From Lachnospiraceae bacterium (lineage in GTDB: Bacteria; Bacillota; Clostridia; Lachnospirales; Lachnospiraceae): a stretch of DNA of 6,870 nt. Position numbers and translations under genes: made by a program. The notes beneath the pieces are model-generated. The model was not told where the DNA came from, ran no database searches, and saw nothing but the letters and a program-made list of their open reading frames with translations. This document shows positions 5,331-6,870 of this stretch, piece by piece; the first letter of the stretch is position 1, and each line of letters opens with the position of its first letter. The stretch spans positions 1 through 6,870 of the forward strand of contig JAILNW010000212.1 in NCBI GenBank assembly GCA_024691145.1. The letters are read 5' to 3'.

Positions 5331-6332
5331 TTAATATTCTTTATAATCTTCTCCATCTTTATTTATTGACACCATTGTATCTAATAAGTTGCAATAAATT
5401 CTGTCTCCTGCAAGGAACATTTGCATTGGTTCCATGTGTTTACTTTCACGAATTTTATAAATATCCTTACCATCTAAATCTGATCTATACATGTCCCCTG
5501 CCATGTTCAAATAAAATATCTTTTTGTCTATAATTTTAAATCCACCTATATCTTCTTTTATCTTTTTTGAACTTCCAGTTTTCAAATTATATTTAAATAA
5601 TCCCTCATTATCTAAATAATATAAATTGTTTTTATATAAATCTATATATAAAATTTCGCCATTTTTTATAAGAGTTTCGCCTTCCTTTGTTTCCAGGTTA
5701 ACCTTAACAATATTTCTATCATAATTAAGGTAATAATAATCATTTCCGTTAATTAATGATAAACTTTCCGCACCAATATCACTATATCTGTATAATTCAT
5801 TAAAATTACTGTCTAATAAAATGCCTGTTCCATCTTCCATTGAAAGAAGAATATGCTTATCATCTACAGTAGTAACAAAGCCTGAATATCCATAAATTGT
5901 ACTTTCTCCTTCTTTCGGCTTTAAATCCTCGTCACTTCTTGGTCTTAATACTTCTTTAGCTTCATAATCATCAATACAATCTATTACCATACGAGGCTTA
6001 CTTCCACCCTCACCTTCTTGATAATAACTATATAACTTATTATTTAATGAAAAAATTCCTGATGAAGACCATTTTGAATCACAATAAGATACACATCTAT
6101 AGTCATCATGATTACAATCCTTATTATTGCAGTAATACTTTAATTTCCCATCCTCTAAAACTTTAATATTGTCAATATTTTTAAAATAAACTTTACCATC
6201 TTCGCTCCACACGCTTGTTAGTCTTCCACCATTATGAAGTACTTTCTCTTTATCAGTACCTTTTTCACTACAAGCAGTTAATGCAAGCACTGTTCCTAGT
6301 ACAAATGTTATTTTTGTTATCTTTTTAATCAT
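5331..6332 (-). CDS. Secreted lipoprotein with beta-propeller-like repeats and a Cys/His cluster (hypothetical)
   Basis: 333-aa exported lipoprotein of unknown function. The N-terminus MIKKITKITF has a basic start, a hydrophobic stretch and lipobox LTAC (18-21), so Cys21 should be lipidated and the protein held on the outer face of the membrane. After it comes a compact cluster, C68-x4-C73-N-H75-x4-C80-x3-C84, that could bind a metal or form disulfides. The rest is a series of short strand-turn units (for example NDYYYLNYDRNIVKVNLETKE, NNLYYLDNEGLFKYNLKTG, KKIFYLNMAGDMYRSDLDGK), each with an aromatic strand followed by N/D-G turns. This resembles the DUF5050 / LRP1-type beta-propeller proteins common in Clostridia (family assignment is inference). 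It is richer in AAA, ATA and other A/T codons than the arg genes. It has its own promoter and is not linked to them. Confidence 0.88.
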   Translation of the reverse strand: MIKKITKITFVLGTVLALTACSEKGTDKEKVLHNGGRLTSVWSEDGKVYFKNIDNIKVLEDGKLKYYCNNKDCNHDDYRCVSYCDSKWSSSGIFSLNNKLYSYYQEGEGGSKPRMVIDCIDDYEAKEVLRPRSDEDLKPKEGESTIYGYSGFVTTVDDKHILLSMEDGTGILLDSNFNELYRYSDIGAESLSLINGNDYYYLNYDRNIVKVNLETKEGETLIKNGEILYIDLYKNNLYYLDNEGLFKYNLKTGSSKKIKEDIGGFKIIDKKIFYLNMAGDMYRSDLDGKDIYKIRESKHMEPMQMFLAGDRIYCNLLDTMVSINKDGEDYKEY

Positions 6333-6376
6333 AAAATACCAACCTTTCCAAAAAACTCCAAATTTACTACGTATAC

Positions 6377-6405
6377 ATTATATCAATTAAATACATAATT
6401 TTCAA
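6377..6405 (-). promoter_or_regulatory. Promoter of the lipoprotein gene
   Basis: On the minus strand TTGAAA (-35, 6405-6400), a 17-nt spacer and perfect TATAAT (-10, 6382-6377), a near-consensus sigma-A promoter. The start of transcription should fall near 6370, giving a leader of about 37 nt before ATG 6332. A GGAAAGG lies 10 nt before that ATG. No operator-like palindrome is obvious in it. Confidence 0.8.
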
Positions 6406-6416
6406 CCTAAACTAAG

Positions 6417-6446
6417 AAAGAGCCTTGCAAAATGCAAGACTCTTTT
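6417..6446 (-). terminator. Intrinsic terminator after the transglutaminase-like gene
   Basis: Inverted arms AAAGAG-C-CTTGCA (6417-6429) and TGCAAG-A-CTCTTT (6433-6445) pair except for one internal mismatch, around an AAA loop. In the leftward direction the stem runs into a T-rich tail (CTCTTTCTTAGTTT) 12 nt after the gene's stop at 6458. It separates this gene from the promoter of the lipoprotein gene. Confidence 0.8.
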
Positions 6447-6457
6447 CAAACTCCTAA

Positions 6458-6870
6458 TTAATCTTCATATTTCAATAAAGACGCTTTCTTTGGAGTTGTA
6501 AATCTAATAATGTTTTTATCCATATTTATTGAATCCAATGTAGCCCCTCTGAAATTCTCATATTTCTCATTAGTTGCCGGAATAACTACTTCAAATTCAG
6601 TGCGGCATGGATCATGTAATGCTTCTAAAGTCAGTGTATCAAGATAAAATCCATCCTCTATTCTTGCCTTGTCAGACATCATGAAATATGTCAGATCAAT
6701 AGGCTGATCCTTATATGATCTAAGTCCCCATGTGGAATCTATATGATAAGCATCTCCATTAATAGTTACAATTGTCCAGGCGTGATACATATCTTTTCCT
6801 TCACAACCTGTTTCCACAGCATCTACTCCAGCCGTCATAAGAAGATATGAATATATACCAGATAACTCTC
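6458..6870 (-). CDS. Transglutaminase-like domain protein, C-terminal part (partial at right edge)
   Basis: The reading frame is open from the right edge, so ATG 6838 is an internal Met and not the start; upstream codons read ELSGIYSYLL before it. The visible part has the second half of a transglutaminase-like (cysteine protease fold) core. The catalytic His lies in DMYHAWTIV (codon 6784-6782) and the catalytic Asp in YHIDSTWG (codon 6739-6737). The preceding YLLMTAGVDAVETG segment is the helix that normally follows the nucleophile motif (CxGY), so the catalytic Cys should be just outside the window. After the core come about 90 residues of unassigned sequence ending KKASLLKYED. Such proteins in Clostridia are usually secreted or wall-associated proteases or amidases; the N-terminal half that would show this is missing. 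It has its own terminator and its function is unknown. Confidence 0.88.
   Translation of the reverse strand, partial: ELSGIYSYLLMTAGVDAVETGCEGKDMYHAWTIVTINGDAYHIDSTWGLRSYKDQPIDLTYFMMSDKARIEDGFYLDTLTLEALHDPCRTEFEVVIPATNEKYENFRGATLDSINMDKNIIRFTTPKKASLLKYED

Noticed and set aside
5282..5533. 83-aa plus-strand open frame starting in the argG terminator
   Set aside because: It starts inside the terminator hairpin and is antisense to the lipoprotein 3' end. Its hydrophobic look comes from A/T-rich antisense codons.
6836..6838. ATG 6838 as a gene start
   Set aside because: The frame is open upstream to the edge with family-like sequence, and the transglutaminase core would be cut in half, so this is an internal Met.

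Overview
The window is a low-GC stretch (roughly one third G+C by eye) with Gram-positive style Shine-Dalgarno sites (GGAGG), near-consensus sigma-A type promoters and a lipobox protein. Together with the flavour of the Arg proteins this points to Bacillota, class Clostridia, most likely a Lachnospiraceae-like gut or rumen bacterium. The taxonomic call is inference from sequence character, not from a search.

Positions 1-5320 hold an arginine biosynthesis locus built around a divergent control region (about 3842-4045). Leftward (minus strand) runs a tightly packed operon: a YpeA-like GNAT acetyltransferase (start revised to a GTG at 3828), argJ (ornithine acetyltransferase, 3 nt after the GNAT stop), argB (acetylglutamate kinase) and argD (acetylornithine aminotransferase, running off the left edge). 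Rightward (plus strand) is argG (argininosuccinate synthase; start revised to 4046), closed by a strong intrinsic terminator at 5284-5317. ArgJ, ArgB and ArgD supply three activities of the cyclic ornithine pathway and ArgG acts later, on citrulline. argC, argF/carAB and argH are not in the window. The space between the operons holds two opposed promoters and several ARG-box-like palindromes, including a perfect 13-bp direct repeat placed once near each promoter, which suggests joint ArgR/AhrC control.

Positions 5331-6870 hold two unrelated minus-strand genes. The first is a 333-aa secreted lipoprotein with predicted beta-propeller-like repeats and a Cys/His cluster, with its own near-consensus promoter. 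The second is the C-terminal part of a transglutaminase-like protein, cut by the right edge and followed by its own terminator.

The strangest feature is at the left edge. The last bases of the window are not the expected argD 3' end but an inverted, roughly 97% identical copy of an internal piece of the same argD (1-66 against 646-711, with a short homology extending to 81/632). It is joined at a short patch of homology and removes the normal ArgD C-terminus. A fold-back assembly or amplification chimera is the simplest explanation; a real inverted rearrangement is the alternative. Apart from this and the control region the window looks ordinary, and I see no convincing new multi-gene system.
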